The notes below the pieces were generated by a model that was not told where the DNA came from, ran no database searches, and saw nothing but the letters and a program-made list of their open reading frames with translations. A stretch of DNA of 15,674 nt from SIG471 sp045638565 (GTDB taxonomy: Bacteria; Bacillota; Clostridia; Oscillospirales; Butyricicoccaceae), in assembly GCA_045638565.1 (NCBI GenBank), contig JAZUBN010000090.1, positions 1 through 15,674 of the forward strand. Reading direction: 5' to 3'. Made by a program: the position numbers and the translations under genes. Below are positions 6,601 to 13,469 of this stretch, piece after piece (the first letter of the stretch is position 1; each line of letters begins with the position of its first letter).

Positions 6601-6690
6601 GTGTTTCCTACGGCGGCATTATCCACATCAGGTATAAGGGTCGAAGGTTATTGCCTTCCTCTCAGCCTGTCACTACAAGCTCCCCTGCAT
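6601..6690 (-). promoter_or_regulatory. TPP riboswitch B (thi-box), proximal copy
   Basis: Minus strand, 5' to 3': GGGGAGCTTGT, then CTGAGAGG, a GAAGG/CCTTC hairpin, GACCC, CCTGAT, GGATAATGCC and CGTAGGAAA. These are the conserved segments of the thi-box that binds thiamine pyrophosphate (CTGAGA reads the pyrimidine; the CCTGAT/GGATAATGCC arm reads the pyrophosphate). A terminator follows at once, so TPP should stop transcription before thiW. It is the second of two tandem aptamers. Confidence 0.96.
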
Positions 6691-6700
6691 TTTCAGTTAT

Positions 6701-6740
6701 AAAATAAAAACAGGAGACAATCCTTTTGGATGCCTCCTGT
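6701..6740 (-). terminator. Intrinsic terminator of TPP riboswitch A
   Basis: ACAGGAGGCATCC, loop AAAA, GGATTGTCTCCTG and TTTTTATTTT on the minus strand. It sits between the two aptamers, so transcription must pass two independent TPP-controlled terminators. Confidence 0.9.
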
Positions 6741-6756
6741 AAAAAATCCTTGTTTA

Positions 6757-6848
6757 TGACTTCCTACGGCGGCATTATCCGCATCAGGTTATAGGGTCGA
6801 AGTTTGAGCACTTCCTCTCAGCCTGCATTTACAAGCTCCCCTGTATTT
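6757..6848 (-). promoter_or_regulatory. TPP riboswitch A (thi-box), distal copy
   Basis: Minus strand: ACAGGGGAGCTTGT, CTGAGAGGAAG, CTTCGACCC, CCTGATGC, GGATAATGCC, CGTAGGAAGTC. All core thi-box segments are intact. It begins only about ten bases after the predicted transcription start, giving a very short leader before the first aptamer. It resembles copy B closely in core and in expression platform, consistent with tandem duplication. Confidence 0.96.
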
Positions 6849-6860
6849 ATTTCTGGGTTT

Positions 6861-6889
6861 ATTATACACCCCATTTTGCCAAAATGCAA
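6861..6889 (-). promoter_or_regulatory. sigma-70-type promoter of the thi operon
   Basis: Minus strand TTGCAT (6889-6884), a 17-base spacer and TATAAT (6866-6861), with a G-rich block just before the -10. The first TPP aptamer starts right downstream, which supports this as the operon start. It is back to back with the ABC operon promoter at 6948. Confidence 0.8.
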
Positions 6890-6947
6890 TAGGGCATACG
6901 AAAAATGTGGATATGGCCACTAATTTCGACAACAGATTCACAAATCA

Positions 6948-6976
6948 TTGACTAAAGAGTGAAAAAGGGGTAGAAT
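6948..6976 (+). promoter_or_regulatory. sigma-70-type promoter of the ABC transporter operon
   Basis: TTGACT at 6948-6953, a 17-base spacer and TAGAAT at 6971-6976. The predicted start (about 6983) gives an untranslated leader of roughly 200 nt before the ATPase gene. Confidence 0.75.
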
Positions 6977-6994
6977 TACTGTATATGATATTAT

Positions 6995-7156
6995 GTAGCC
7001 GCTGATTGAAACTGAGTATATTCAGCGGCGAGATATTTTATCGTCAGAATGGATAAAAGCCGCAGGCAAGGCTTTGTGCCTTAACGAGGATTTTTAGCCA
7101 TCAATGGCGAGAAAAGAGCCGCCGATGGATGTGCTATTGATTTAATCAGCGGTTAC
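6995..7156 (+). ncRNA. Structured leader RNA of ABC operon (candidate cis-regulatory element)
   Basis: The ends pair over 13 bp: GTAGCCGCTGATT (6995-7007) with AATCAGCGGTTAC (7144-7156), with a G-U pair. The 5' arm can instead form a local 8-bp hairpin, GCCGCTGA (6998-7005) with TCAGCGGC (7022-7029); the two pairings exclude each other. Inside are TTTTATC/GATAAAA (7036-7042/7052-7058), AAGGC/GCCTT (7068-7072/7078-7082) and GCCA/TGGC (7097-7100/7105-7108). The element ends 17 bases before the AAAGAGGT ribosome binding site of a MalK-like ATPase. I recall malK-I, -II and -III candidate RNA motifs described upstream of such genes, and this may be one of them. The alternative is a short inverted-repeat mobile element (MITE). 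No TPP, T-box or other riboswitch core I know fits. Confidence 0.55.
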
Positions 7157-7185
7157 TGTTAACCAATTATATAAAGAGGTACGAT

Positions 7186-8289
7186 ATGAAGATTGTTTTT
7201 GAACATCTCACCAAGGTTTTTCCGGGCAAGGGCAAGAAGGCTTCCCCTGTCACTGCGGTGAATGATTTTAATTTTGAAATCCCTGACGGCAAGCTGATTG
7301 GCCTTCTCGTTCCTTCGGGCTGCGGCAAGAGTACAGCTCTCAATCTGCTTTGCGGTCTTATAAAGCCGACAAGCGGCAAGATATATTTCGGCGAGGATGA
7401 TGTGACAGAAGTGCCGCCTGAAAACCGCGGCGTCGGCTTCGTTTTCCAGAATTACGCCCTCTATCCACATCTTACAGTCAAGCAGAACATCATGTTCCCT
7501 CTCCAGAACTTAAAGGGCAAGGACAAGCTCAGCAAGGAAGTTATGGAAGCCAAGGCGCTTGAAGCGGCAAAACTTGTGCAGATTGACTCTCTTATGGACA
7601 GAAAGCCTGGGGAAATGTCGGGCGGACAGCAGCAGCGCGTTGCCATCGCGCGAGCACTCGTCAAGATGCCTCGCGTACTTCTCATGGACGAGCCGCTCTC
7701 CAACCTCGATGCGCGACTTCGTCTCCAGACAAGAGAGGAAATCCGCAGAATCCAGAATGAAACCAAAATCACAACCATTTTCGTAACCCACGACCAGGAC
7801 GAAGCTATGAGCATTTCCGACCTTATCGTCGTTATGAAGCTTGGCGTTATTCAGCAGATGGGCAAGCCTCAGGAGGTTTATGATAACCCTGCAAACCTTT
7901 TCGTTGCCACATTTCTCGGCACACCGCCTATCAATGTATTCGATGCGCACGTCAAGAATGGTCAGATTTTCATCGGCGACGAAGCAATTCTTGATATCAA
8001 GGGCGCTCCTGACGGCGAATACACAGCGGCTATCCGTCCTGAAGGCTTTATTCTGAGTGGAAATGGCAGATTTACATGCAAGCTCGACCGTGTTGAAGTT
8101 ATGGGACGCGATATCAGCGTTGTTTCCCGACATAATTCGTCAAAAAACGACACAATCCGCTCGATTATTTCTTCCAACAATGATGTTGACGAAAAGGCAA
8201 GCCATGTTAAGTTTGACATCCGTCCGAATAAAATCTTCCTCTTTGCAAAATCGGAAGGCGAAGAAAGAGTATATTTCGAGGAGGCATAA
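7186..8289 (+). CDS. ABC transporter ATP-binding protein, CUT1 family (MsmX/UgpC/MalK-like)
   Basis: The 367-residue ATPase of a carbohydrate importer. The nucleotide-binding domain (1-240) has the P-loop VPSGCGKST (42-50), Q-loop Q88, signature MSGGQQQR (144-151), Walker B RVLLMDEP (163-170) with catalytic E169, the D-loop LSNLDA and switch H202 in VTHD. It is followed by a shorter C-terminal OB-fold regulatory region. Length and the HDQDEAMS context fit MalK-like importers; it would act as a dimer on the cytoplasmic face. The first glycine of the Walker A consensus is Val42 (codon GTT), one base from glycine. Start ATG 7186 has AAAGAGGT upstream. It is the first gene of a four-gene operon; the next ATG follows its stop after three bases. 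Confidence 0.94.
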   Translation: MKIVFEHLTKVFPGKGKKASPVTAVNDFNFEIPDGKLIGLLVPSGCGKSTALNLLCGLIKPTSGKIYFGEDDVTEVPPENRGVGFVFQNYALYPHLTVKQNIMFPLQNLKGKDKLSKEVMEAKALEAAKLVQIDSLMDRKPGEMSGGQQQRVAIARALVKMPRVLLMDEPLSNLDARLRLQTREEIRRIQNETKITTIFVTHDQDEAMSISDLIVVMKLGVIQQMGKPQEVYDNPANLFVATFLGTPPINVFDAHVKNGQIFIGDEAILDIKGAPDGEYTAAIRPEGFILSGNGRFTCKLDRVEVMGRDISVVSRHNSSKNDTIRSIISSNNDVDEKASHVKFDIRPNKIFLFAKSEGEERVYFEEA

Positions 8290-8292
8290 CAG

Positions 8293-9183
8293 ATGGAAAG
8301 AAGCAACAATAAGGCGTGGATTTATCTCCTGCCTGCCCTGCTGTTTCTGGTGGCCTTTATGGTTTATCCTCTGGTGGACGTTTTCATCTATTCCTTTGAG
8401 GAAGGCTATAATTCGGCATCCCAGACCTATAACGGCATAGGCCTTTACAATTATAATTACGTCCTGCGTGACCCTTATTTCCTGCAGGCTGTGAAAAATA
8501 CCTTTATTCTCGTTGCGGTGACAGTGCCGATTTCCACAGCTCTCGCTCTTGTGATTTCGGTGGCTCTCAATTCTGTGGAAAAACTGCGTGAACTTTTCCA
8601 GACGATTTACTTCCTGCCTTATGTAACCAATACACTGGCGGTCGGTCTTGTCTTTATGATTCTTTTCAAGCAGACTCCGTACACAGATGGTTTAATGAAT
8701 CTGATTTTAAGCGTATTCGGCATTGCGCCAATCGACTTTATCGGCGGACCTTACTGGGCGAAAATGCTTGTGCTGAGTATCTATACAATATGGGTGGTAC
8801 TGCCATTCAAGATTCTCATTTTAACAAGCGCGCTGGCATCAGTTAACAAGGATTATTACAATGCCGCCAAAGTTGACGGCACATCAAAGTGGCGTACATT
8901 TACAAAAATCACAGTGCCGATGATTTCGCCGACTCTGTTTTATCTCATCATCACAGGCTTTATCGGCGCTTTCAAGGCATATTCCGATGCTGTTGCCCTT
9001 TTCGGCACAGACCTGAATGCGGCTGAAATGAACACCATCGTAGGCTATGTCTACGATATGCTCTACGGCAATTCGGGCGGCTATCCGTCCTTCGCTTCGG
9101 CAGCGGCGATTATTCTCTTCGCCATCGTGCTGACGATTACATGCATAAATCTGATTATCAGCAAGAAGAATGTACATTATTAG
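8293..9183 (+). CDS. Carbohydrate ABC transporter permease, MalF/UgpA-like
   Basis: A 296-residue inner-membrane permease with six predicted helices (first at about 10-32). The cytoplasmic EAA loop that docks on the ATPase is YYNAAKVDGTSKWRTFTKI (188-206), and TFTKITVPMISPTLFY follows the family pattern. The ATG at 8293 lies just after the ATPase stop, with GAGGAGG (within the end of the ATPase gene) as ribosome binding site. It lacks the large periplasmic loop of enteric MalF, so it is the UgpA/LacF type. It should form a heterodimer with the permease at 9448. The substrate is unknown. Confidence 0.93.
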   Translation: MERSNNKAWIYLLPALLFLVAFMVYPLVDVFIYSFEEGYNSASQTYNGIGLYNYNYVLRDPYFLQAVKNTFILVAVTVPISTALALVISVALNSVEKLRELFQTIYFLPYVTNTLAVGLVFMILFKQTPYTDGLMNLILSVFGIAPIDFIGGPYWAKMLVLSIYTIWVVLPFKILILTSALASVNKDYYNAAKVDGTSKWRTFTKITVPMISPTLFYLIITGFIGAFKAYSDAVALFGTDLNAAEMNTIVGYVYDMLYGNSGGYPSFASAAAIILFAIVLTITCINLIISKKNVHY

Positions 9184-9191
9184 GCTCAAAG

Positions 9192-9392
9192 CCTTCTCTT
9201 GTAAGAGAAGGGGGACCATCGGAACGATGGTGGATGAGTAGTAACCATTCTTGCGGGAGGGCGCATTTATCAGGTTTCTCTCCCCCTGCCTTTCAGGCAC
9301 CCCCCTCGTCAGAGGGAGGCAAGAAAGTCTGTACAATCATCTCGGCTCCATCAGATGAGGGAGCTGGCTTGCGAAGCAAGACTGAGGGAGTG
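9192..9392. repeat. Cluster of three GC-rich palindromic repeats inside the ABC operon
   Basis: The 264-bp gap between the permease genes holds three units. Unit 1 (9192-9231): CCTTCTCTT/AAGAGAAGG, then ACCATCG/CGATGGT. Unit 2 (about 9279-9320): GCCT/AGGC, then CCCTC/GAGGG. Unit 3 (about 9344-9392): GAGGGAGC, CTTGC/GCAAG, ACTGAGGGAG. Their style, two small hairpins within a purine/pyrimidine-biased frame, matches extragenic repeats that I have seen often in gut Clostridia. I see no gene and no convincing promoter; an open frame crossing it (9141-9590) is spurious. The repeats may have been inserted into a compact operon and could reduce expression of the genes downstream. Confidence 0.7.
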
Positions 9393-9447
9393 AATTTATT
9401 AAATGTGAGCTTGCCTCACACCGCACACTATAACAAAAGGATTTTTT

Positions 9448-10302
9448 ATGGAAAATTACAAAAGAACTCTGACAAAAAACAGGGCGATAAAGGGAATAAC
9501 CTATGTATTTCTCGGCCTCTGGGCTGTGATGGTGCTTTTTCCTTTTTATTGGATGGTGCTTACATCCATAAAGAGCTACAGCTCCTATAACTCGGAATAC
9601 ATCCCGACACTTTTCACCCTTTCCCCTACCTTTGAAAACTACAAGGAAGTTTTCACATCTGTCCCGCTGGCAGATTATCTGTTCAATACTCTCGTTTTCA
9701 CCGTGCTGACAACTGCGCTTATGCTGTTTGTCACAATTTTTGCCGCTTTTGCCTTTGCAAGAATGGATTTCAAGGGCAAAGATACGGCTTTCACCCTTTT
9801 CCTCGCTCTGATGATGATTCCAAGTGAGCTTGTTGTTATCACAAACTTTGTAACGATAACAAATCTTGACCTTCGCAACTCCTTCCCAGGCTTGATTCTG
9901 CCGTCTGTGGCATCGGTTTTCTATATTTACTTATTGAAGGAAAACTTCGCACAGGTGCCTGACGAGCTTTATTATGCCGCAAAGGTGGACGGCACAAGCG
10001 ACCTCAAGTATCTTTTCAAGGTGCTTCTGCCTATCTGCCGCCCTACTGTTGTGACAATCACAATTCTCAAGGTAATCGAATGCTGGAATTCCTACGTCTG
10101 GCCTCGCCTTATCACAGACGAGCAGGCCTATTTCCTCGTTTCCAATGGTATTCAGGAAATACGCGAAAACGGTCTGGGACGTGAAAATATTCCTGCCATG
10201 ATGGCGGCAGTCGTGGTCATCTCCATTCCGCTTATAATCCTCTTCCTCATTTTCCGCAAGAAAATCATGGAAGGCGTATCGAGAGGAGGCACAAAGGGAT
10301 AA
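9448..10302 (+). CDS. Carbohydrate ABC transporter permease, MalG/UgpE-like
   Basis: A 284-residue membrane protein with six predicted helices, the first at about 15-38, and the EAA loop ELYYAAKVDGTSDLKYLFKV (173-192). An N-terminal WMVLTSIK (35-42) and a C-terminal FLIFRKKIMEGVSRGGTKG are usual for the MalG side. The ATG at 9448 has AAAGGA about seven bases upstream. Its stop codon TAA shares its last A with the ATG of the binding-protein gene (TAATG), so the two are translationally coupled. It pairs with the permease at 8293 despite the repeat-filled gap between them. Confidence 0.94.
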   Translation: MENYKRTLTKNRAIKGITYVFLGLWAVMVLFPFYWMVLTSIKSYSSYNSEYIPTLFTLSPTFENYKEVFTSVPLADYLFNTLVFTVLTTALMLFVTIFAAFAFARMDFKGKDTAFTLFLALMMIPSELVVITNFVTITNLDLRNSFPGLILPSVASVFYIYLLKENFAQVPDELYYAAKVDGTSDLKYLFKVLLPICRPTVVTITILKVIECWNSYVWPRLITDEQAYFLVSNGIQEIRENGLGRENIPAMMAAVVVISIPLIILFLIFRKKIMEGVSRGGTKG

Positions 10303-11888
10303 TGAAACGCAATATTTCTGTTCTTTTAGCCCTTGTTATCTGTATAACTCCTCTGCTTTCTGCCTGCCACGGCTCACAGGGGATGGCGGGATTTGAAGTG
10401 CCTGAAAACTTCGATATGAGCAAGAATTACGAGATTACATTCTGGGCGAAAAACGATACCAACAAGCTGCAGACCGATATTTACGAAAAGGCTATTGCCG
10501 ATTTTCAGGCGCTTTACCCTAATATCAAGGTGAATCTGCGCCTTTATACAGACTACGGACGTATTTACAACGATGTTATCACAAATATCGCCACAAATAC
10601 AACGCCTAATGTGTGTATCACTTACCCTGACCATATTGCAACATATATGACGGGTGCAAATACTGTCGTGCCGCTGGATACCCTCTTTGCCGATGAAAAA
10701 TACGGCTTGGGCGGCAGTGAGCTGCTTTTTGACGGCCCTTCCTATGAGGAAATGGTGCCGAAATTCCTTGAGGAATGTAAAATCGGCGGCACACATTATG
10801 CCATTCCGTATATGCGCTCCACAGAGGCCTGTTACATCAATGTGACATATCTCAATCAGATGGGTTATGAATTGCCTGACAAGCTGACATGGGATTTTGT
10901 ATGGGAGGTTGCCGACAAGGCGGCAGAAAAGAATGCCGACGGCATTTATAAGGTAAATGGTCAGCAGGTCATGATTCCGTTTATCTATAAATCCACCGAC
11001 AATATGATGATTCAGATGCTCAGGCAAAAGGGCGCCGGATATTCGACAGATGCTGGCGAAATCGGTATTTTCAACGATACCACAAAGGAGCTGCTTTACG
11101 GCATTTCCGACCATGTAAAGAAGGGGGCTTTCTCCACCTTCAAGATTTCCAGCTATCCTGCCAACTTCCTTAATGCAGGGCAGTGTATTTTCGCCATCGA
11201 CTCAACAGCCGGCGCAACATGGATGGGCTCTCACGCTCCGCTTTCCGATATTGCCGAGGATAAATTCGTCGAGTTTGAAACGGCTGTAAGGGCGATTCCT
11301 CAGTTTGATACAGAAAATCCGCAGATGATTTCTCAGGGTCCTTCAATGTGTATTTTCAATAAGGAGGACGAGGGCGAAGTGTTGGCTTCCTGGCTTTTCG
11401 CTCAGTATATGCTGACAAATGAGGTGCAGATTGCATATGCAGGCACAGAAGGCTATGTGCCTGTAACACTCAAGGCTCAGCAGAGTGAGGAATATCTCGA
11501 TTATCTCTCCCGTGAGGGCGAGGACAATGAGCATTATTATGATATCAAGCTCAAGGCGACAAAGCTGCTCATTGACAATACTGAAAATACATTCGTAACC
11601 CCTGTTTTCAACGGCTCCGCTTCTCTGCGTGATGCGGCAGGCTCGATGGTTGAAAGTGTTACAAAGTCAATTCGCCGTAAGCAGACTGTCGATGAAGAAT
11701 ATATGGCGAAGCTGTATGACGACACCAATTCGCTCTACCGCCTCGACCAGATAGAGATGGTTTCGGGCGGAAATGAGGACCTGGGACCTCTGCCGATGAC
11801 AAGCAAGATGTTATTGGGCGGTCTGGTTTTCGTATGGATTTGTATTGGTGCGTACGTAATCAAGGATAAAATGAAGAAAAAAAATTAA
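10302..11888 (+). CDS. Extracellular solute-binding protein, family 1, lipoprotein with C-terminal membrane helix
   Basis: A 528-residue protein with a lipoprotein signal peptide: basic MKRN, a hydrophobic core and lipobox LSAC (19-22), so Cys22 should be lipid-anchored outside. The mature part begins with a linker and then NYEITFWAKND, a family 1 binding-protein start; GGTHYAIPYMRSTEACYIN (161-179) and the later GPSMCIF segment also fit. It is longer than the usual ~430 residues. The last 30 residues hold a hydrophobic helix (about 503-520) followed by KDKMKKKN, a positive-inside tail, so the protein appears anchored at both ends. It should deliver an unidentified sugar or polyol derivative to the two permeases. 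A glycerol-3-phosphate (Ugp) role is possible but not shown. Confidence 0.92.
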   Translation: MKRNISVLLALVICITPLLSACHGSQGMAGFEVPENFDMSKNYEITFWAKNDTNKLQTDIYEKAIADFQALYPNIKVNLRLYTDYGRIYNDVITNIATNTTPNVCITYPDHIATYMTGANTVVPLDTLFADEKYGLGGSELLFDGPSYEEMVPKFLEECKIGGTHYAIPYMRSTEACYINVTYLNQMGYELPDKLTWDFVWEVADKAAEKNADGIYKVNGQQVMIPFIYKSTDNMMIQMLRQKGAGYSTDAGEIGIFNDTTKELLYGISDHVKKGAFSTFKISSYPANFLNAGQCIFAIDSTAGATWMGSHAPLSDIAEDKFVEFETAVRAIPQFDTENPQMISQGPSMCIFNKEDEGEVLASWLFAQYMLTNEVQIAYAGTEGYVPVTLKAQQSEEYLDYLSREGEDNEHYYDIKLKATKLLIDNTENTFVTPVFNGSASLRDAAGSMVESVTKSIRRKQTVDEEYMAKLYDDTNSLYRLDQIEMVSGGNEDLGPLPMTSKMLLGGLVFVWICIGAYVIKDKMKKKN

Positions 11889-11889
11889 G

Positions 11890-11918
11890 GAAAAGCTCTC
11901 CGCAAGGGGAGCTTTTTT
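11890..11918 (+). terminator. Rho-independent terminator of the ABC operon
   Basis: AAAAGCTCTCC, a GCAA tetraloop and GGGGAGCTTTTTT, starting two bases after the binding-protein stop codon. The stem has one G-U pair and is followed by a T-run. Confidence 0.92.
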
Positions 11919-11961
11919 AATGAATGATGAATAGTGAAGAATGAATAATTAAAAATTGAGG

Positions 11962-12038
11962 TGTGACAAGTCACATTAAATAGGGTGACAATCCCTCCAC
12001 CGCTAATCGCGGTCCCCCTCCCCTTGCACAGGGGGAGG
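11962..12038. repeat. GC-rich palindromic intergenic repeat
   Basis: In order: TGTGAC/GTCACA (11962-11975), ACCGC/GCGGT (11999-12013) and CCTCCCC/GGGGAGG (12017-12023/12032-12038). It is the same general style as the units at 9192-9392 and lies between convergent genes, directly downstream of the small DUF6440-like gene on the minus strand. A purine/AT-rich stretch with repeated ATGAAT precedes it. Confidence 0.6.
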
Positions 12039-12051
12039 CATGTAATGCGGA

Positions 12052-12249
12052 TCATTCTTCGTATATTCTTGTGATTATCGGCTTGCCTGTGGCATCGAGG
12101 AGTGGAGTAAGTCCGCCTGCGTTGCCCGATGTAATCCACATATAATTTACTCCCGTCTGCTTGTCGACGATAATTTTAATATCGCCTTTTGAAGAAAACG
12201 CACCGCCATCTTTTTCAGTGATTACAAATCTTTCGTCCTTCTTTGCCAT
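12052..12249 (-). CDS. Small DUF6440-like protein
   Basis: A 65-residue protein with a very strong ribosome binding site (AAAGGAGGT, 6 bases before the ATG at 12249). GDIKIIVDKQTGVNYMWIT (22-40) and GNAGGLTPLLDATGKPIIT (42-60) match my memory of the DUF6440 family, a small beta-rich domain of unknown function common in Firmicutes. There is no signal peptide or membrane segment. It has its own extended -10 promoter and is not in an operon. I know of no tested function and give none. Confidence 0.8.
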   Translation of the reverse strand: MAKKDERFVITEKDGGAFSSKGDIKIIVDKQTGVNYMWITSGNAGGLTPLLDATGKPIITRIYEE

Positions 12250-12271
12250 AGCAATACCTCCTTTTTCTTTG

Positions 12272-12280
12272 ATTATAGCA
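12272..12280 (-). promoter_or_regulatory. Extended -10 promoter for the DUF6440-like gene
   Basis: TGCTATAAT on the minus strand, i.e. a TGN extension directly before TATAAT. No good -35 is visible at 16-18 bases. The start codon is 22 bases downstream of the -10. Confidence 0.6.
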
Positions 12281-12335
12281 TAAATGAAGTGGATTTTCCA
12301 TAGACATCATACAGCTTCAGTGAATTTTCTTTTCA

Positions 12336-12364
12336 TTGACACCACTTTTCCAAAGTGGTATAAT
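12336..12364 (+). promoter_or_regulatory. Consensus promoter with embedded inverted-repeat operator for the DMT permease
   Basis: TTGACA (12336-12341), 17-base spacer, TATAAT (12359-12364): a perfect sigma-70 consensus. The spacer is almost wholly a perfect inverted repeat, ACCACTTT (12341-12348), TCC, AAAGTGGT (12352-12359), overlapping the last base of the -35 and the first base of the -10. This is where a dimeric repressor would compete with RNA polymerase, or where a MerR-type activator would bind. The regulator is not in the window. Confidence 0.8.
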
Positions 12365-12401
12365 TTGTCCATAGTAACTTTTTCATCAAGGGGGTTTATT
12401 C

Positions 12402-13298
12402 GTGAAAATCTCATACAAGCAGGCCATCTTTTTTGCTGTGCTTGCCGTTGTAATCAACTCATTTACATCCACATTCCTTGCTATGATAGTCAAAGCGGGG
12501 ATGGATTCCTCTGTCGTCACATTTTACCGTATGATAGGCGTTGCCGCCGTTATGATTCCATGGTCGCTGGCTAAAAAGAGTAACCGCGACAACATGAAGG
12601 AAGCAGCTCCAAAAATCTGGAAGCCTTTCGTCGGCTACACAATCACAAAGCTTCTCGGCTTCGTACTCTGGGCAGAAGGTCTTCGCATGGGTGCTTCGGC
12701 ATTCTCCATGACAACACTTTCCAATATGCAGCCTATCATCATCGTTGTTTTCCTCTGGCTGCTCTATAAGGAAAAGACTTCCCTCCGCTCTCTCATCGGC
12801 ATCATCGTCTGCCTTGCAGGTGTAACAGTTATCGGCATCGACAATGTTATCTCCTTCGGCGGTCCTTTTGTACTTATCATTATCATCATCTGCTGTTGCT
12901 GCTTTGCTCTCAACAATATTTTCGGCAAAAAGGCACGTCAGTATCTCGACCTTGCACCTATGATCGGCTTCTCATATCTTTTCGCAGGCATTATGGCAGG
13001 CGTTTATGCCGCTATGCAGGGCGCATCCTTCGCTATCCCAGCCGCTGCAATCTGGCCTCTTATCGGTGTAACCTTCGGCTGTACTCTCGTCGGCCAGTCG
13101 ATGAGTATGTGGGTAATCAAGTATGTAAAGAATGTTACAATGTCCCTCATCGGCTTGCTCAGCCCATTCTGCACAGCTGTTTCTGCATATTTTATGCTGG
13201 GCGAAGTTCCGGAAAAGATCGTTTTCCTCGGCGCTTTCATTATGATTATCGGTCTTGTCATCTATCAGCGAGCTGAAAACAAGGAAAAAGCAAAATAA
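12402..13298 (+). CDS. DMT superfamily (EamA) transporter
   Basis: A 298-residue membrane protein with ten predicted helices in two homologous halves of five, as in EamA drug/metabolite transporters. The first half ends near the TTLSNMQPIIIVVFLWLLYKE segment (104-124) and the second near LLSPFCTAVSAYFMLGEVPEK; both show the EamA pattern of a conserved Pro followed by an acidic LGE or YKE. The start is GTG at 12402 with AAGGGGG upstream; no ATG is better placed. Such carriers export or import amino acids, nucleosides or other metabolites, and the substrate cannot be read. Four consecutive cysteines (163-166) lie within one helix. It is a single-gene unit between a strong promoter with an operator-like palindrome and a terminator. 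Confidence 0.9.
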   Translation: MKISYKQAIFFAVLAVVINSFTSTFLAMIVKAGMDSSVVTFYRMIGVAAVMIPWSLAKKSNRDNMKEAAPKIWKPFVGYTITKLLGFVLWAEGLRMGASAFSMTTLSNMQPIIIVVFLWLLYKEKTSLRSLIGIIVCLAGVTVIGIDNVISFGGPFVLIIIIICCCCFALNNIFGKKARQYLDLAPMIGFSYLFAGIMAGVYAAMQGASFAIPAAAIWPLIGVTFGCTLVGQSMSMWVIKYVKNVTMSLIGLLSPFCTAVSAYFMLGEVPEKIVFLGAFIMIIGLVIYQRAENKEKAK

Positions 13299-13306
13299 TT
13301 TTTCAG

Positions 13307-13334
13307 AAGGCTTTCCGCAAGGGAAGCCTTTTTT
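13307..13334 (+). terminator. Rho-independent terminator of the DMT gene
   Basis: AAGGCTTTCC, GCAA tetraloop, GGGAAGCCTT and a T-run. It has the same GCAA loop as the ABC operon terminator. Confidence 0.92.
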
Positions 13335-13408
13335 ATAGTAATCCGGTTCATATCGTCACAGAAAAATATATTTTTTAGTTTTATTTTTCTTTTTTGTTAC
13401 CAAAAGAC

Positions 13409-13437
13409 TTGATTTTTTATGACTTCTATTATATAAT
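13409..13437 (+). promoter_or_regulatory. sigma-70-type promoter of the EAL-domain gene
   Basis: TTGATT (13409-13414), a 17-base spacer and TATAAT (13432-13437) in a very AT-rich region. A ribosome binding site AGGAAAGG (about 13456-13463) precedes the ATG. Confidence 0.75.
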
Positions 13438-13469
13438 GTTACAATATAAACAATAGGAAAGGTTTAACT

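Noticed and set aside
6995..7156. ABC-operon leader as a T-box or TPP riboswitch
   Set aside because: It has neither the T-box antiterminator sequence nor any of the thi-box core segments.
9192..9392. Repeat cluster as a CRISPR array
   Set aside because: The three units differ in sequence and length and are unevenly spaced; no cas genes are present.
9141..9590. 149-codon open frame spanning the gap between the permease genes
   Set aside because: It overlaps both permease genes in another frame and is made of translated palindromic repeats.
11962..11975. TGTGACAAGTCACA as a CRP/FNR-type operator
   Set aside because: The half-site spacing is wrong (4 rather than 6 bases) and it lies between convergent genes with no promoter near, inside a repeat-like block.
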